A stretch of DNA of 64,000 bases, taken from NCBI GenBank assembly GCA_030457765.1, contig JAKDUK010000004.1, positions 60,982-124,981 of the forward strand, in the 5' to 3' direction. This DNA comes from Marinobacter sp. Its GTDB lineage: Bacteria; Pseudomonadota; Gammaproteobacteria; Pseudomonadales; Oleiphilaceae. Positions within the stretch are counted from its first letter, which is position 1. Each line of letters opens with the position of its first letter. Under the pieces are notes generated by a model. The model did not search any database. It was not told where the DNA came from and saw only the letters and a program-made list of their open reading frames with translations. The translations under genes and the position numbers were made by a program. Of the stretch, positions 20,506 to 33,702 are shown piece by piece.

Positions 20506-22032
20506 ATGTGTGGCATTGTCGGCATCGTCAGTACTTCCAACGTTAATCAGTCGCTTTATGATGCGCTGACTGTACTTCAGCACCGAGGCCAGGATGCAGC
20601 GGGTATTGTTACCTTTCAGGACGAACGTTTTTATCTGCGCAAGGATAATGGTCTGGTTCGTGACGTTTTTCATACTCGCCATATGCACCGCTTGGTTGGC
20701 AATGTAGGTATCGGCCATGTGCGTTACCCAACGGCAGGCAGTTCCAGCTCTGCAGAGTCTCAACCTTTTTACGTGAACAGTCCCTACGGCATCACACTGG
20801 CCCATAACGGCAACCTAACCAACGCCGATGAGCTGAGCCGTGATCTATTCCGCACCGATCTGCGTCATATCAACACCAATTCAGATTCAGAAGTACTACT
20901 GAACGTGTTTGCACACGAATTGCAAAAGCTGGGTAAGCTTGATCCGACAAAAGATGACATTTTTTCCGCAGTCAGTGCGGTTCATCAACGCTGTGTCGGC
21001 GCTTATGCCGTGATAGCCATGATTACCGGCTACGGCATAGTCGGCTTCCGTGATCCTAACGGCATTCGCCCGGTATGCTATGGCGAACGAACCGATGAAT
21101 CTGGCCGCAAGGAGTACATGATTGCTTCTGAGAGCGTTGCCTTGAGCGCGGCCGGATACACCTTGGTGCGGGACATTGCGCCCGGCGAGGCTGTGTATAT
21201 TGAAACCGATGGCACTTTGTATTCCCAGCAATGTGCCAAAACGTCGAATCTTTACCCCTGCCTTTTTGAGCATGTGTATTTTGCTCGACCGGATTCTATT
21301 ATGGATGGGGTTTCTGTATACAAAGCTCGGTTACGCATGGGCGAAACGTTGGCAGATAAGGTATTGCGTGAACGTCCGGACCACGATATTGATGTGGTTA
21401 TGCCAATTCCAGACACTAGTCGCACATCTGCCATGCAAATGGCTCACAGGTTGGGTCTCAAATTTCGTGAAGGGTTTATTAAAAACCGCTATATAGGCCG
21501 AACATTCATTATGCCCGGCCAAACCATGCGTAAAAAATCCGTGCGCCAGAAGCTCAACCCGATTGATCTGGAGTTCCGGGGTAAAAACGTCATGCTGGTG
21601 GACGACTCTATTGTTCGGGGCACCACCTGTAAAGAAATTGTGCAGATGGCTCGGGATGCCGGCGCCAGAAACGTGTACTTTGCATCGGCTGCGCCCCCGG
21701 TTCGTTACCCCAACGTTTACGGCATTGATATGCCCTCCGCTAAAGAGTTGATTGCTCATGAGAGAAGCGTTGAGGAAATACGTGACCTGATCGGCGCCGA
21801 CTGGCTGCTGTACCAGGATCTTGATGATCTGGTTACCTGTGTCAGCGATGTGAATGAAAATATAGATGGCTGGGAGTGTTCGGTGTTCACCGGCGATTAT
21901 GTGACGGGCGATATTGACGACGCATATCTGAACCGCCTTGACGAAGCTCGTAATGATATAAAACGCTCCGGCGCCGCAAGTGAAGCCTCCACTGAAAATG
22001 GCATCATTGACCTTTACAACGACGAAGACTGA
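20506..22032 (+). CDS. purF: Amidophosphoribosyltransferase
   Basis: First step of purine synthesis: PRPP plus glutamine gives phosphoribosylamine. At 508 residues it is like E. coli PurF. Cys2 (MCGIVGIVS) becomes the N-terminal nucleophile after Met removal. The glutaminase domain carries GHVRYPTAG, and the PRPP loop [18 protein letters not shown] lies near residue 365. A CCCGGAG ribosome site precedes the ATG. I saw no PurR-like operator. Confidence 0.98.
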   Translation: MCGIVGIVSTSNVNQSLYDALTVLQHRGQDAAGIVTFQDERFYLRKDNGLVRDVFHTRHMHRLVGNVGIGHVRYPTAGSSSSAESQPFYVNSPYGITLAHNGNLTNADELSRDLFRTDLRHINTNSDSEVLLNVFAHELQKLGKLDPTKDDIFSAVSAVHQRCVGAYAVIAMITGYGIVGFRDPNGIRPVCYGERTDESGRKEYMIASESVALSAAGYTLVRDIAPGEAVYIETDGTLYSQQCAKTSNLYPCLFEHVYFARPDSIMDGVSVYKARLRMGETLADKVLRERPDHDIDVVMPIPDTSRTSAMQMAHRLGLKFREGFIKNRYIGRTFIMPGQTMRKKSVRQKLNPIDLEFRGKNVMLVDDSIVRGTTCKEIVQMARDAGARNVYFASAAPPVRYPNVYGIDMPSAKELIAHERSVEEIRDLIGADWLLYQDLDDLVTCVSDVNENIDGWECSVFTGDYVTGDIDDAYLNRLDEARNDIKRSGAASEASTENGIIDLYNDED

Positions 22033-22058
22033 ATACCGAGCCTTACCAGGAGACGCTC

Positions 22059-23294
22059 ATGACTTTTCACCGCGAAGAAACAGCTCTGATACCCGAATCA
22101 GATCTAGAGGGCATGTCCCTGGATACTCTTGCGGTGAGGGCAGGGCAGATCCGAACCGGTCAGCTTGAGCACAGTGATGCTATTTTCCCTACCTCCAGCT
22201 TTGTTTACGGTAGTGCCGCCCAGGCAGCGGCGCGTTTTGGTGGCGAAGAGCCAGGCAACATCTACTCTCGTTTTACCAATCCTACAGTTCAGGCATTTGA
22301 GGGGCGCATGGCCGCCATGGAAGGAGGCGATCGCGCTGTTGCAACCTCGTCTGGCATGGCGGCCATTCTCAGCACCTGCATGGCGCTGCTACAGAGCGGT
22401 GATCATGTCATCTGTTCCCGTGGGGTATTCGGCACCACCAATGTGCTATTTCAGAAATACATGGCAAAGTTTGGTGTTGAAACCACATTTGTAAACCTTA
22501 CAGATACTCAGGAGTGGGCGTCGGCCATACGTTCCGACACACGCATGCTTTTTGTTGAAACGCCATCCAACCCGCTCTGCGAGGTTGCAGACATGGGGGC
22601 GCTCGCAAAGTTAGCTAACGATAGTGGCGCCCTGTTTGTGGTCGACAACTGTTTTTGCACACCGGTATTGCAGCGTCCGTTAGAGCATGGTGCCGACATT
22701 GTTATTCACTCAGCAACGAAATACCTGGATGGTCAGGGCCGCTGCGTGGGTGGTGTTGTGGTTGGGCCCCACAAGTTGATGGACGATGTTTATGCCTTCC
22801 TGCGATCTGCGGGGCCCACTATGAGCCCGTTTAACGCCTGGGTATTCCATAAGGGGTTGGAAACCTTACCAATCCGTATGCGAGCCCACTGCGACAATGC
22901 GTTAGAGTTGGCTAAGTGGCTGGAGCAGCAACCGGTAGTGGAGCGTGTTTATTACGCAGGGCTTGAGAGCCATCCGCAACATGCGCTTGCAAAAAAGCAG
23001 CAGAAAGGTTTTGGTGGGGTGCTGTCGTTTTGCCTCAAAGGTGGTCGTGATGAGGCGTGGAGCTTTATCGATGCCACCCGGATGATTTCCATTACGGCAA
23101 ATTTGGGTGATGTGAAAACCACCATCACCCATCCAGCAACTACAACACACGGGCGGTTGTCCCCGGAAGATAAGTCCAGAGCCGGTATAACGGAAAACCT
23201 GTTACGTCTCTCGGTGGGCATAGAAGCAGTTGAAGATCTGAAAACAGACTTGTATAGAGGTTTTCAGGTGCTTCAGAACGCAAGCAACATTTAA
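22059..23294 (+). CDS. metZ: O-succinylhomoserine sulfhydrylase
   Basis: PLP enzyme of the Cys/Met metabolism family that makes homocysteine directly from O-succinylhomoserine and sulfide. 411 residues. The PLP lysine is in IHSATKYLDGQGRCVGGVV, and the family motifs YSRFTNPTVQAFEGRMA and DNCFCTPVLQRPLEHGAD are present. Placement directly after purF is the same as for metZ in Pseudomonas, which favours MetZ over MetB/MetC. The homocysteine it makes is methylated by MetH (52502-56200). Confidence 0.95.
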   Translation: MTFHREETALIPESDLEGMSLDTLAVRAGQIRTGQLEHSDAIFPTSSFVYGSAAQAAARFGGEEPGNIYSRFTNPTVQAFEGRMAAMEGGDRAVATSSGMAAILSTCMALLQSGDHVICSRGVFGTTNVLFQKYMAKFGVETTFVNLTDTQEWASAIRSDTRMLFVETPSNPLCEVADMGALAKLANDSGALFVVDNCFCTPVLQRPLEHGADIVIHSATKYLDGQGRCVGGVVVGPHKLMDDVYAFLRSAGPTMSPFNAWVFHKGLETLPIRMRAHCDNALELAKWLEQQPVVERVYYAGLESHPQHALAKKQQKGFGGVLSFCLKGGRDEAWSFIDATRMISITANLGDVKTTITHPATTTHGRLSPEDKSRAGITENLLRLSVGIEAVEDLKTDLYRGFQVLQNASNI

Positions 23295-23307
23295 CGTTTG
23301 AGCATTC

Positions 23308-25872
23308 ATGGCCGAATCTGCAAAAGCGAAAAAATCATCACAGGAACTGACAGATAAACAGCTGCGCTTTCGCCGTTTTGCTGCACAGGGTGCACGTGAA
23401 GGTGCGGTGATTGGGCTTATTGCCCTTTGTATCTATCTGGCTATGGCCCTTGTCACGTTCAACCCTACAGACCCCGGTTGGGCCAGTATTGGACATGATA
23501 CCAACGTGCTCAATTCGGCGGGCCGTTCTGGTGCCTGGCTTGCAAGCCTGTTGATGGATTTCTTCGGCCATGTAGCCTACCTGTTTCCGTTGATGGTGGC
23601 AGGCTACGCTGTCATGTTGATCCGCTTGAGAAACGATTCTCTGGATTTGCACTGGCCGCTGTTTTTGATGCGGTTTGGCGGGTTTTTGCTGATTCTTCTT
23701 TCTGCGACCAGTCTTCTGTCGCTTTATTCGGTTTTCGGGTTGGGCGCCTCATCGGGTGGGGTGCTTGGAACCGCCGTTGCCAATGCGATGGTTCGTTTTT
23801 TTAACCTGCCGGCAACCACTCTGCTGCTTATAGCAATCTTTCTTTTCGCCCTGACGGTTACGGTTGGCCTTTCCTGGTTCTGGCTTATGGACCAACTAGG
23901 CGGGCTTACACTTCGTTTGGGGCGGGCACTGAAGCGGCTTGCGACCTCAGATAAGCCGAAACCAGTTGCCGATTCCAATGCAGCTCCCGCGCCTAGCGCC
24001 GGTGTTGCGAAAACCAAGCGGGTTGCTGGCGAAGATGATCAGCCAGCCTTGCGCTGGTGGCATAGAATACCCGGGTTAGGTCCACGCAAGGCCGCGAAGC
24101 CACTGAAGTCGAAAAGTGAGCGACTTGAGCCAGGGCTTGAAGGGTTTTCTGCGGGCGCAGACCCGGAACCAGCGCAATTGGAAAGCTTTAGCTCCCGTGA
24201 TGAAACGCCAGCAAAAACGCCTAAAAAACCGCCTGCCCAGGAAAAGTCTAAACCTGCTTCCTCGGGTGCACGATCTTTTAAAATTTCGCCATTCAAAAAA
24301 GACGAGCAAGCGCCCCAGACAAGTAACGGGAAGAACACTCAGCCTTCGTTGCTTGAAGATATAGAAAGCCCGATTCCGCCGATTTCGCTACTCGACCCGC
24401 CAGAAGAGCACAAAGAGAGCGGGTACTCAGAAGAAGCGTTAGAGCATATGTCGCGCCTGCTTGAAGAAAAACTGGGCGACTTTGGTGTGTCTGTTGAGGT
24501 GGTAGAGGTAAACCCAGGCCCGGTTATTACGCGTTTCGAGATTAAACCCGCCGCCGGCGTTAAGGTTAGCAAGATTTCGAATCTTGCCAAAGATCTTGCT
24601 CGTTCACTGGCCGTTCTCAGTGTTCGGGTGGTGGAAGTGATTCCTGGTAAGTCTGTGGTGGGTATTGAAATACCCAATGAAAAACGCGAAATCGTTCGCT
24701 TGAGTGAAGTTTTGGGGGCAAAGGTGTTCACCGAGTCCAGCTCGGCGCTCACTATGGCATTGGGTAACGACATAGGTGGCAACCCCATGGTTGCTAATCT
24801 GTCCAAAATGCCCCACTTGCTGGTAGCCGGTACCACCGGCTCCGGTAAGTCTGTAGGTGTTAACGCCATGCTATTGAGCACGCTATTGAAGGCGGGGCCA
24901 GACGAAGTGCGCTTCATTATGGTTGACCCCAAGATGCTTGAGCTCAGCATTTACGATGGCATTCCGCACCTGCTTACCCCGGTTGTTACCGACATGAAAG
25001 ATGCGGCAAATGCACTGCGCTGGTGTGTGGCTGAAATGGAACGCCGATATCGCATTATGGCCAGCCTGGGTGTCCGCAACGTGGCAGGCTACAACCGTAA
25101 AGTAAAGGACGCGATAGAAGCAGGCGAGCCTCTTCTGGACCCCTTGTGGAAGCCGGATGAGTATGTGGCTAACGATGAGCAGGAGCGCCCAGAACTTGAG
25201 ACGCTGCCGTTTATCGTAGTGGTGATTGATGAGTTTGCCGACATGATGATGATTGTCGGAAAAAAAGTGGAAGAGTTGATCGCACGCATCGCCCAGAAGG
25301 CGAGGGCTGCTGGTATTCACTTGATTCTCGCCACTCAAAGGCCGTCTGTCGATGTTATAACCGGTCTGATCAAAGCCAATATTCCTACCCGTATGTCGTT
25401 CCAGGTATCGTCCAAGATCGATTCACGAACCGTGTTGGATCAGGGCGGTGCAGAACAACTCCTTGGCCACGGCGATATGCTGTATTTACCGCCCGGTTCC
25501 GGGCTACCCGTTCGTGTTCATGGCGCGTTTGTAGATGACGATGAAGTCCATCGGGTGGTTAGTGCCTGGAAAGCCAGGGGCGAGCCTGTTTATGTGGAAG
25601 GTGTCCTTAACGGTGCCGAAGGTGAGAGCCTGCCAGGCGTACCCACGTTAACGGAAGGCGGTGACAGCGAAGGCGATGCGTTATTTGATGAGGCCGTGGC
25701 TTTTGTCACAGAAGGTCGCCGGGTGTCGATTTCCTCTGTGCAGCGAAAATTCAAAATAGGTTATAACCGGGCGGCCAACATTGTTGAAGCTATGGAAGCA
25801 TCGGGTGTTGTTAGCTCTGCAGGCAATAATGGTGGTCGTGAAGTATTAGCACCGCCCCCACCGAGAGATTAG
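23308..25872 (+). CDS. ftsK: DNA translocase FtsK
   Basis: Septal DNA pump that clears and aligns chromosomes at division. 854 residues: an N-terminal domain with four or five membrane helices (about 27-195), a moderately short Pro/Lys-rich linker (about 215-370), then the alpha/beta RecA-like motor with Walker A GTTGSGKS starting at Gly508 and Walker [12 protein letters not shown]. The C-terminal gamma winged helix (about 790-850, [20 protein letters not shown]) reads KOPS sequences and activates XerD. It lies 13 bases after metZ and 12 bases before lolA. Confidence 0.97.
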   Translation: MAESAKAKKSSQELTDKQLRFRRFAAQGAREGAVIGLIALCIYLAMALVTFNPTDPGWASIGHDTNVLNSAGRSGAWLASLLMDFFGHVAYLFPLMVAGYAVMLIRLRNDSLDLHWPLFLMRFGGFLLILLSATSLLSLYSVFGLGASSGGVLGTAVANAMVRFFNLPATTLLLIAIFLFALTVTVGLSWFWLMDQLGGLTLRLGRALKRLATSDKPKPVADSNAAPAPSAGVAKTKRVAGEDDQPALRWWHRIPGLGPRKAAKPLKSKSERLEPGLEGFSAGADPEPAQLESFSSRDETPAKTPKKPPAQEKSKPASSGARSFKISPFKKDEQAPQTSNGKNTQPSLLEDIESPIPPISLLDPPEEHKESGYSEEALEHMSRLLEEKLGDFGVSVEVVEVNPGPVITRFEIKPAAGVKVSKISNLAKDLARSLAVLSVRVVEVIPGKSVVGIEIPNEKREIVRLSEVLGAKVFTESSSALTMALGNDIGGNPMVANLSKMPHLLVAGTTGSGKSVGVNAMLLSTLLKAGPDEVRFIMVDPKMLELSIYDGIPHLLTPVVTDMKDAANALRWCVAEMERRYRIMASLGVRNVAGYNRKVKDAIEAGEPLLDPLWKPDEYVANDEQERPELETLPFIVVVIDEFADMMMIVGKKVEELIARIAQKARAAGIHLILATQRPSVDVITGLIKANIPTRMSFQVSSKIDSRTVLDQGGAEQLLGHGDMLYLPPGSGLPVRVHGAFVDDDEVHRVVSAWKARGEPVYVEGVLNGAEGESLPGVPTLTEGGDSEGDALFDEAVAFVTEGRRVSISSVQRKFKIGYNRAANIVEAMEASGVVSSAGNNGGREVLAPPPPRD

Positions 25873-25884
25873 GAGTCGTATTTT

Positions 25885-26532
25885 ATGCAACAGTTTTCCT
25901 TAAAGCCTGTGTTGGCAATGCTTGTCGCTCTTTTATTCAGCAGCCCGTTGCTGGCAGCCGGCAAAGATGGGGCAGCGGCGGAACTGGCCGCCATGCTGAC
26001 AAGCTATGAAACCTACCAGGCCGACTTTATCCAAATTGTGGTAAACGACAGTGGCAATAAAGTGCAGGAAACTCGCGGCTCCTTGAAAGCGAAAAGGCCT
26101 GGTCTGTTCTACTGGGAAACCCGCGCACCCATGTCGCAGTACATTGTAAGCGATGGAAACAGCGTAGAAGTGTACGACCCGGACCTTGAGCAGGTTACCG
26201 AACACAACCTGGACGACCGGGTTCAAACAACACCAGCGCTATTGCTTAGCGGTGAGGTAGACAACCTTGAAGACACCTACCGTGTATCTGGTCGTCAAAT
26301 TAGCGACGACACAAGGGAGTTCACCCTTGAACCTAAAAGCGAGGATTCGCTATTTGTCTCTCTGCGGCTGACGTTCTTCAAGAATGAGCTACAGGAGATG
26401 CGCATGCAGGATTCCCTTTCACAACTTAGCGTACTTAGCTTTGATCATATCCGGCTTAATGAAGCTATCGAAAAGAGCGCGTTTACGCTTGAGTACCCGG
26501 AGGGCGTAGACGTAATCCGGGACGCGGGCTGA
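25885..26532 (+). CDS. lolA: Outer-membrane lipoprotein carrier protein LolA
   Basis: Periplasmic chaperone that carries lipoproteins from LolCDE to LolB. 215 residues with a clear Sec signal (residues 1-25, ending SSPLLAA). The LolA fold motifs follow: [18 protein letters not shown], the [13 protein letters not shown] strand, and [19 protein letters not shown]. Clients in this window should include the MltD-like and Rid lipoproteins. The position between ftsK and rarA is the standard one. Confidence 0.97.
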   Translation: MQQFSLKPVLAMLVALLFSSPLLAAGKDGAAAELAAMLTSYETYQADFIQIVVNDSGNKVQETRGSLKAKRPGLFYWETRAPMSQYIVSDGNSVEVYDPDLEQVTEHNLDDRVQTTPALLLSGEVDNLEDTYRVSGRQISDDTREFTLEPKSEDSLFVSLRLTFFKNELQEMRMQDSLSQLSVLSFDHIRLNEAIEKSAFTLEYPEGVDVIRDAG

Positions 26533-26533
26533 C

Positions 26534-27871
26534 ATGCAAAGCAGCCTTTTTACTGAGCAGGTCGGGTTCCGGCCGCTAGCGGCACGTATGCGCCCGGAAT
26601 CTCTGGATGACTACGTAGGGCAGTTGCACCTTGTAGGGCCGGGGAAACCACTTCGCAGGGCGGTGGAGCAGGGGCAGCTTCATTCCATGATTCTCTGGGG
26701 CCCTCCCGGCGTTGGTAAAACCACCTTTGCAAGGCTGTTGGCGAGCGTTGGTGATCTCAGTTTTGAGACAGTGTCGGCGGTGCTTAGCGGCGTAAAGGAT
26801 ATCCGCGAGATTGTTGACAGGGCACGCAACCGTAAACAATCTCACGGCCAAGACACGCTGTTGTTTGTGGATGAAGTGCATCGTTTCAACAAGAGCCAGC
26901 AAGATGCATTTCTTCCGCACATTGAAGATGGCACCTTTATTTTTGTTGGCGCTACCACTGAAAACCCCTCGTTTGAACTAAACAGCGCTCTGCTTTCCCG
27001 TACCCGGGTATATGTGCTTAAAAATCTCGAAGAGGCCGACATTCTCCGCATGCTAAGCCGGGCCCTCACTTCAGAGGAAGGTTTTGGCGGACAGCTTGTG
27101 GTGTCTGATGAGGTGCTCAAGGTAATGGCGTCGGCATCTAACGGTGACGCCAGGCGCGCGCTGAATATTCTGGAAATTTCCGCCGATTTGGCGGAGCCAG
27201 ACAGCACGGGTGCAAATCGGGTTAATTCCGAGCACCTTGAACAGGTGATGCAAACCAGCTTGCGGCGTTTTGATAAGGGTGGAGACGTTTTTTACGACCA
27301 AATCTCAGCGTTGCATAAATCCGTCAGGGGCTCCGACCCGGATGGCTCCCTTTACTGGCTGTGCCGAATGCTGGATGGCGGCTGCGATCCTTTGTATGTG
27401 GTGCGACGTTTGGTGCGCATTGCGAGTGAAGATATTGGCAACGCTGACCCCCGTGCTTTGCAGTTGAGCATGGATGCCTGGTTTGCGCAGGAACGGCTGG
27501 GCAGCCCCGAAGGAGAGTTGGCTTTAGCGCAAGCGGTCACTTATCTTGCACTCGCACCAAAGAGCGACGCGGTTTACAAGGCTTTCAATCAGTGCATGGC
27601 AGATATTCGAAAGGACCCGGATTACGAGGTGCCAGTGCACTTGCGCAATGCACCCACAAAGCTGCTGAAAAGCATGGGGCATGGCGACTCCTATCGCTAT
27701 GCACACCATGAGCCAGATGCTTTTGCCGCCGGTGAGTCTTATTTGCCAGATGCTATCTATCAGCGCAGGTACTATGAGCCGGTTAACCGTGGTTTGGAAA
27801 TCAAACTCTCCGAAAAGCGCCAGCGGCTCGACGCGCTGAACGAACAAAGCCCCAGAAAACGCCATACCTAA
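26534..27871 (+). CDS. rarA: Replication-associated recombination protein A (MgsA/RarA)
   Basis: AAA+ ATPase related to clamp loaders and RuvB, acting at stalled forks. 445 residues, starting 1 base after the lolA stop. It has Walker [15 protein letters not shown], Walker [17 protein letters not shown], sensor [18 protein letters not shown], and the C-terminal tetramerisation domain with [20 protein letters not shown]. All expected motifs are intact. Confidence 0.97.
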   Translation: MQSSLFTEQVGFRPLAARMRPESLDDYVGQLHLVGPGKPLRRAVEQGQLHSMILWGPPGVGKTTFARLLASVGDLSFETVSAVLSGVKDIREIVDRARNRKQSHGQDTLLFVDEVHRFNKSQQDAFLPHIEDGTFIFVGATTENPSFELNSALLSRTRVYVLKNLEEADILRMLSRALTSEEGFGGQLVVSDEVLKVMASASNGDARRALNILEISADLAEPDSTGANRVNSEHLEQVMQTSLRRFDKGGDVFYDQISALHKSVRGSDPDGSLYWLCRMLDGGCDPLYVVRRLVRIASEDIGNADPRALQLSMDAWFAQERLGSPEGELALAQAVTYLALAPKSDAVYKAFNQCMADIRKDPDYEVPVHLRNAPTKLLKSMGHGDSYRYAHHEPDAFAAGESYLPDAIYQRRYYEPVNRGLEIKLSEKRQRLDALNEQSPRKRHT

Positions 27872-27925
27872 GCTTTTAACAAGGATGATGACAGGCGGTA
27901 GCCACCAGCGTAGGCACAGGTATAA

Positions 27926-30102
<2,177 letters not shown>

Positions 30103-30126
30103 CAGAATTGGCAGTGATACCTGGCT

Positions 30127-31203
30127 TCAGCCCGCCGTGCGGCTGGGCAACACATCCTTAAGTTTATTGCGCATTTCGCGAATGGCTTTCTCTGTGGTTT
30201 CCCAGTCGATGCAGGCGTCGGTCACTGATACACCGTACTTCAATTCTTCCAGGTTTTCCGGGATAGGCTGGTTGCCCCAGTTGATGTTGCTTTCAATCAT
30301 CAGGCTCTGGATAGACGTGTTGCCTTCAAGGATTTGAAGGCTAACGTCTTGCATAACCAGTGGCTGAATGGCCGGATCTTTGCTGGAGTTAGCATGGCTA
30401 CAGTCCACCATGATGGACTTGCGCAACCCGGCTTTATCCAGCGCTTGTTCGCAAAGCGTTACGTTAACAGAGTCGTAATTGGGCTTGCCGCCGCCTCCAC
30501 GCAGAACCGCATGCCCGTACTTATTGCCTTTAGTACGGATGATGGCCACCTTGCCCTGCTGATCAATGCCAAGGAAGTTGTGTGAATAAGACACGGACTT
30601 CATGGCGTTTACCGCAACATCGAGACTGCCATCGGTACCGTTTTTGAACCCGATTGCCATTGAAAGGCCACTGCTCATTTCGCGGTGAGTCTGGGATTCA
30701 GTCGTGCGTGCGCCAATGGCCGACCAGGCAATTGTATCTTGTAGGTACTGAGGCGATATTGGGTCCAGTGCCTCAGTTGCTACGGGTAGCCCGAGCTCAT
30801 TGATGTCAAGCAGTAGACGGCGCCCCAAATGCAGGCCGCGCTCGATATCAAACGTGTCGTTCAGTTGCGGGTCGTTGATCAGACCTTTCCAGCCAACCGT
30901 TGTCCGTGGCTTTTCAAAATACACACGCATAACGATGAGCAACGTATCGCTGACTTCATCAGACAATTTTTTCAATCGAGCCGCGTAATCTCTCGCTGCA
31001 TCTGCATCGTGAATAGAGCAGGGGCCCACCACCAAAAACAACCGATGATCTTTGCCGTCAATAATGTCATAAATGGCTTGGCGGCCATTAGCAACGGTTT
31101 GCGCCGCGTTGCCTTCGAGTGGCATGTCTTGTTTGAGCGTTTCAGGGGTAATCAGTGCTTCCTGGCTCGCTACGTTCAGATTCTCAAGTTTATTGCCGGA
31201 CAT
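30127..31203 (-). CDS. 3-deoxy-7-phosphoheptulonate synthase (DAHP synthase, class I)
   Basis: Condenses phosphoenolpyruvate and erythrose-4-phosphate, the first step of the shikimate pathway that aroC finishes. 358 residues of the AroFGH type, with VGPCSIHDADAARDYAARL, the substrate motif FEKPRTTVGWKGLINDP, GARTTESQTHREMSSGLSM and MVDCSHANSSKDP. Which amino acid inhibits it cannot be read by eye. A strong inverted repeat lies in the leader (31236-31268), about 33 bases before the start. It is convergent with the SUMT gene, leaving 24 bases between the ends. Confidence 0.95.
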   Translation of the reverse strand: MSGNKLENLNVASQEALITPETLKQDMPLEGNAAQTVANGRQAIYDIIDGKDHRLFLVVGPCSIHDADAARDYAARLKKLSDEVSDTLLIVMRVYFEKPRTTVGWKGLINDPQLNDTFDIERGLHLGRRLLLDINELGLPVATEALDPISPQYLQDTIAWSAIGARTTESQTHREMSSGLSMAIGFKNGTDGSLDVAVNAMKSVSYSHNFLGIDQQGKVAIIRTKGNKYGHAVLRGGGGKPNYDSVNVTLCEQALDKAGLRKSIMVDCSHANSSKDPAIQPLVMQDVSLQILEGNTSIQSLMIESNINWGNQPIPENLEELKYGVSVTDACIDWETTEKAIREMRNKLKDVLPSRTAG

Positions 31204-31235
31204 GTTCTGCTGTTTCCCCGATTCTTATCTTTGCC

Positions 31236-31268
31236 GCCCAGCTGTTTTGTTCAATACGACAGCTGGGC
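31236..31268. promoter_or_regulatory. 10-bp perfect inverted repeat in the DAHP synthase leader
   Basis: GCCCAGCTGT (31236-31245) and ACAGCTGGGC (31259-31268) are perfect inverted complements around 13 bases. It lies 33 bases upstream of the DAHP synthase ATG and 110 bases upstream of the DUF1631 start on the other strand. It could be an operator or a leader hairpin. It is not a TyrR box (TGTAAA-N6-TTTACA). Confidence 0.5.
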
Positions 31269-31377
31269 CGAAAATTAATACGATTGGCGCCGGACCCGGT
31301 TGTGGCCAACCCCGACGAGTTCGTTATACTGCTTTATTTACTGGGCCTTTTCAACGCTTCTTGAGCATGGGGAATGG

Positions 31378-33201
31378 ATGTCACATAACAGGCCGAAATC
31401 GCGCCAGCTGGCCTCGCGAAAGGCGGTAACCGAGAACATCGATGATGTACTCGCCGGTATTCGTGTTCCAGATCTCCCATACCCAGCTGGAAAACTGGCG
31501 CCAGAATCTATCAGCGACTGGCAGCAACTGCTGCTTTCATGCTGGACTGAACAGCGGGACGAGCGAGTCACCCATGTGCTTCGCTCCGTGCATTTAAATT
31601 GGTCGGTACGCCAAATCAATGCGGCTTATGTGGCCGATCGAATTATGGATGTATTTCTTAAAACCAGTGGGTTGCACACCGCGCTTGCTTGCCGTATTGC
31701 ACGGTTGCGATTTTACCTTGCTTGGCGCATGAACCTTGATGGCCACCGGGCGTTCAGTGACATATTACTTGAGTGGCTAGACAGTTTGCAGGAGTGGCGT
31801 GGCTGGAGTGACTCTGGTGGGCGCTCATCCAAGGCTTTGCTTGATCAGTTGGATGCATTAGTTATAGCGGTTTCTGCAGCGTTTAAATCGGGTACCACTG
31901 AACCTGTCGAATCTTTTTGCCTGCAGTGGCAGGGCGATTCGACAAGACGCAACGCTCAGACCGGTAAGCTGCGTGAGCGTTTGCTGGCAACCGAGCAGGG
32001 GGCAGCACGTCAGCGGCGCGCGGATCAAACGTCAAGAGCACTGATCGGTCGCGCCCTGCAAGGACGAAAGTTGCCCCAGCCCGTACTCCATTTTATTTTT
32101 GATCAATGGCAAGGGCTGCTAAAACAAGCTGTGTGGGACGACGGTGTTAGCGGTGAAACCTGCCGGCATGGCAGTAAGTTGCTTGAATGGTTGGTGTGGG
32201 TGGGCGATCCATCACTGTCTGACAAGGACAGAGATCGTTTGTATCACGTGGGTGAGCAGCTAGACGACAGGCTGGTGGATGTATGGAGCCGGGTATTTGA
32301 TCGGCCACTGACACCAAATGCACTTGCCGGCATAGGCACTGTGCTGGTTTCCAGACTGCGAGGGGAAACACCTGAACTGGTTGATGCCTTCTCGAAAACC
32401 GAGCGCTTCCCATGGCATTCTGGCTGGCTAACTTTTGAGCCAATACCACCGGCGGATTTTCAACCGTTTGAAGGACGGTGGTTTGTAGAAGGCGAAGGCG
32501 CAGCCGAGCAACGTCGCTACTTTTTTGCCTTGCTTGAAGACACCACCGAGATCCTTTGGACAAATGGCGCGGGAGTAAAGCTTGGCCTGCAATCCTGGCA
32601 GGAGTTCTGCCAGGCACAACGCGCTGGGAGTATTCGTCCTCTGCCGGCTCAGACACCGTTTGGCGAGGTACTTGAGCACACTGTAACCGTGCTTGCCGGC
32701 GCCTGGGAAACACAGCGTAAACAGCGTGAAAAAGCAGCTGAAGAGGCCAAGGCCCGTGCAGAAGCTTTACGCAAAGAAAAAGAAGCTGCGGAACTCTTAA
32801 GGCAAAAACAGAAGGCTAAGCGGCAAGCGGAACGCGAGCGCCAGCGTCAGGAAATAGAAAACCAGCGACTGGCCGATGAACAAGCCGAGCAGGAACGGCT
32901 GTACCATGAGAAAACGCAACAGGCACAAAGCCAGGTAGATGAAATAGGACTTGGTGGCTGGATTGTTGTGAAAGCGCAGCCGTCTGATACCGAGGGTGCC
33001 AGGCTTAAACTGGCGGTTCGAACCAACACTTCCCGAAAACTCATATTTGTTGACCGGCTGGGACTTAATCGAAAGGAATACCTGGAGGATGAATTGGTGC
33101 TTGGTATTGTTGAAGATCGCATTCGTATTCTGGGCGGCACTGCAGAGTTTGATGACACGTTAAGCAGGGTGGTCGGCCGCATTCGTGTCGGGCGAAACTG
33201 A
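31378..33201 (+). CDS. DUF1631 family protein
   Basis: 607 residues from the ATG at 31378, which has GGGGA just upstream. The longer frame from 31300 runs through promoter-like sequence and is unlikely. It is mostly alpha-helical. A long charged coiled coil rich in Lys, Glu, Gln and Ala covers about residues 460-550. A C-terminal beta-rich domain (GGWIVVKAQ ... LKLAVRTNTSRKLIFVDRLG) follows, which is the conserved end of DUF1631 proteins. No catalytic motif is seen and the function is unknown. A PilZ protein follows after 31 bases, hinting at a joint role in c-di-GMP signalling. Confidence 0.75.
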   Translation: MSHNRPKSRQLASRKAVTENIDDVLAGIRVPDLPYPAGKLAPESISDWQQLLLSCWTEQRDERVTHVLRSVHLNWSVRQINAAYVADRIMDVFLKTSGLHTALACRIARLRFYLAWRMNLDGHRAFSDILLEWLDSLQEWRGWSDSGGRSSKALLDQLDALVIAVSAAFKSGTTEPVESFCLQWQGDSTRRNAQTGKLRERLLATEQGAARQRRADQTSRALIGRALQGRKLPQPVLHFIFDQWQGLLKQAVWDDGVSGETCRHGSKLLEWLVWVGDPSLSDKDRDRLYHVGEQLDDRLVDVWSRVFDRPLTPNALAGIGTVLVSRLRGETPELVDAFSKTERFPWHSGWLTFEPIPPADFQPFEGRWFVEGEGAAEQRRYFFALLEDTTEILWTNGAGVKLGLQSWQEFCQAQRAGSIRPLPAQTPFGEVLEHTVTVLAGAWETQRKQREKAAEEAKARAEALRKEKEAAELLRQKQKAKRQAERERQRQEIENQRLADEQAEQERLYHEKTQQAQSQVDEIGLGGWIVVKAQPSDTEGARLKLAVRTNTSRKLIFVDRLGLNRKEYLEDELVLGIVEDRIRILGGTAEFDDTLSRVVGRIRVGRN

Positions 33202-33232
33202 CGGAACGGTAAATAAGAAGCCAGGAATAACA

Positions 33233-33646
33233 ATGAAGGACACTGACTACACGTTTGGTACCCAGTTAGACCCCTCAGGTGGGCTGAATAATCGCATGCA
33301 GTACCGATTAACGGCCCGCGCGCAGATTAGGCTTGAGTTGGAGGCCGGCTGTCCTGCAGCAGATGGGGTGCCAGGTACATCGAGGCGTGAGCTGATCTGC
33401 GGGATTCGTGACATCTCAGCCAGTGGGCTATGCTTGCTGTCCAAAGAGCTGCTCCCTGCTGGTGCTTTATTTGCGGCCTCTGTATCACTGGGGAACCATG
33501 AAGCGCCCTTTGTTCTGACCGTAGAAGTGATTTGGTGCAGCAAAAATGCGCAGGGTTATCTGGTAGGGGTTAAAATCATTGAATCGGATCAAACGGCGTA
33601 TGTGGAGTGGATAGACGCGGTTGCAAGCGCCATGGAAGCGCTTTAG
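33233..33646 (+). CDS. PilZ-domain protein
   Basis: 137 residues from the ATG at 33233 with a CCAGGAA ribosome site. The PilZ elements are visible though somewhat degenerate: an N-terminal Arg-containing MQYRLTARAQIRLEL segment (RxxxR-like), the GIRDISASGLCLLSKELLP stretch matching the D/NxSxxG core, and a final strand with VIWCSKNAQGYLVGVKI. PilZ domains bind c-di-GMP. It follows the DUF1631 gene in the same direction and probably shares its transcript. A perfect hairpin lies 3 bases after its stop. Confidence 0.8.
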   Translation: MKDTDYTFGTQLDPSGGLNNRMQYRLTARAQIRLELEAGCPAADGVPGTSRRELICGIRDISASGLCLLSKELLPAGALFAASVSLGNHEAPFVLTVEVIWCSKNAQGYLVGVKIIESDQTAYVEWIDAVASAMEAL

Positions 33647-33649
33647 TTG

Positions 33650-33680
33650 GCTGAAAGCCGGCTACACGCCGGCTTTCAGC
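33650..33680. terminator. Perfect 13-bp hairpin between convergent PilZ and fabI genes
   Basis: GCTGAAAGCCGGC (33650-33662) and GCCGGCTTTCAGC (33668-33680) pair fully around a 5-base loop. There is no T tract on either strand, so it is either a bidirectional 3'-end stabiliser or a Rho-linked terminator. Confidence 0.6.
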
Positions 33681-33702
33681 ATCGAGATGCAACCAGAGCA
33701 GT

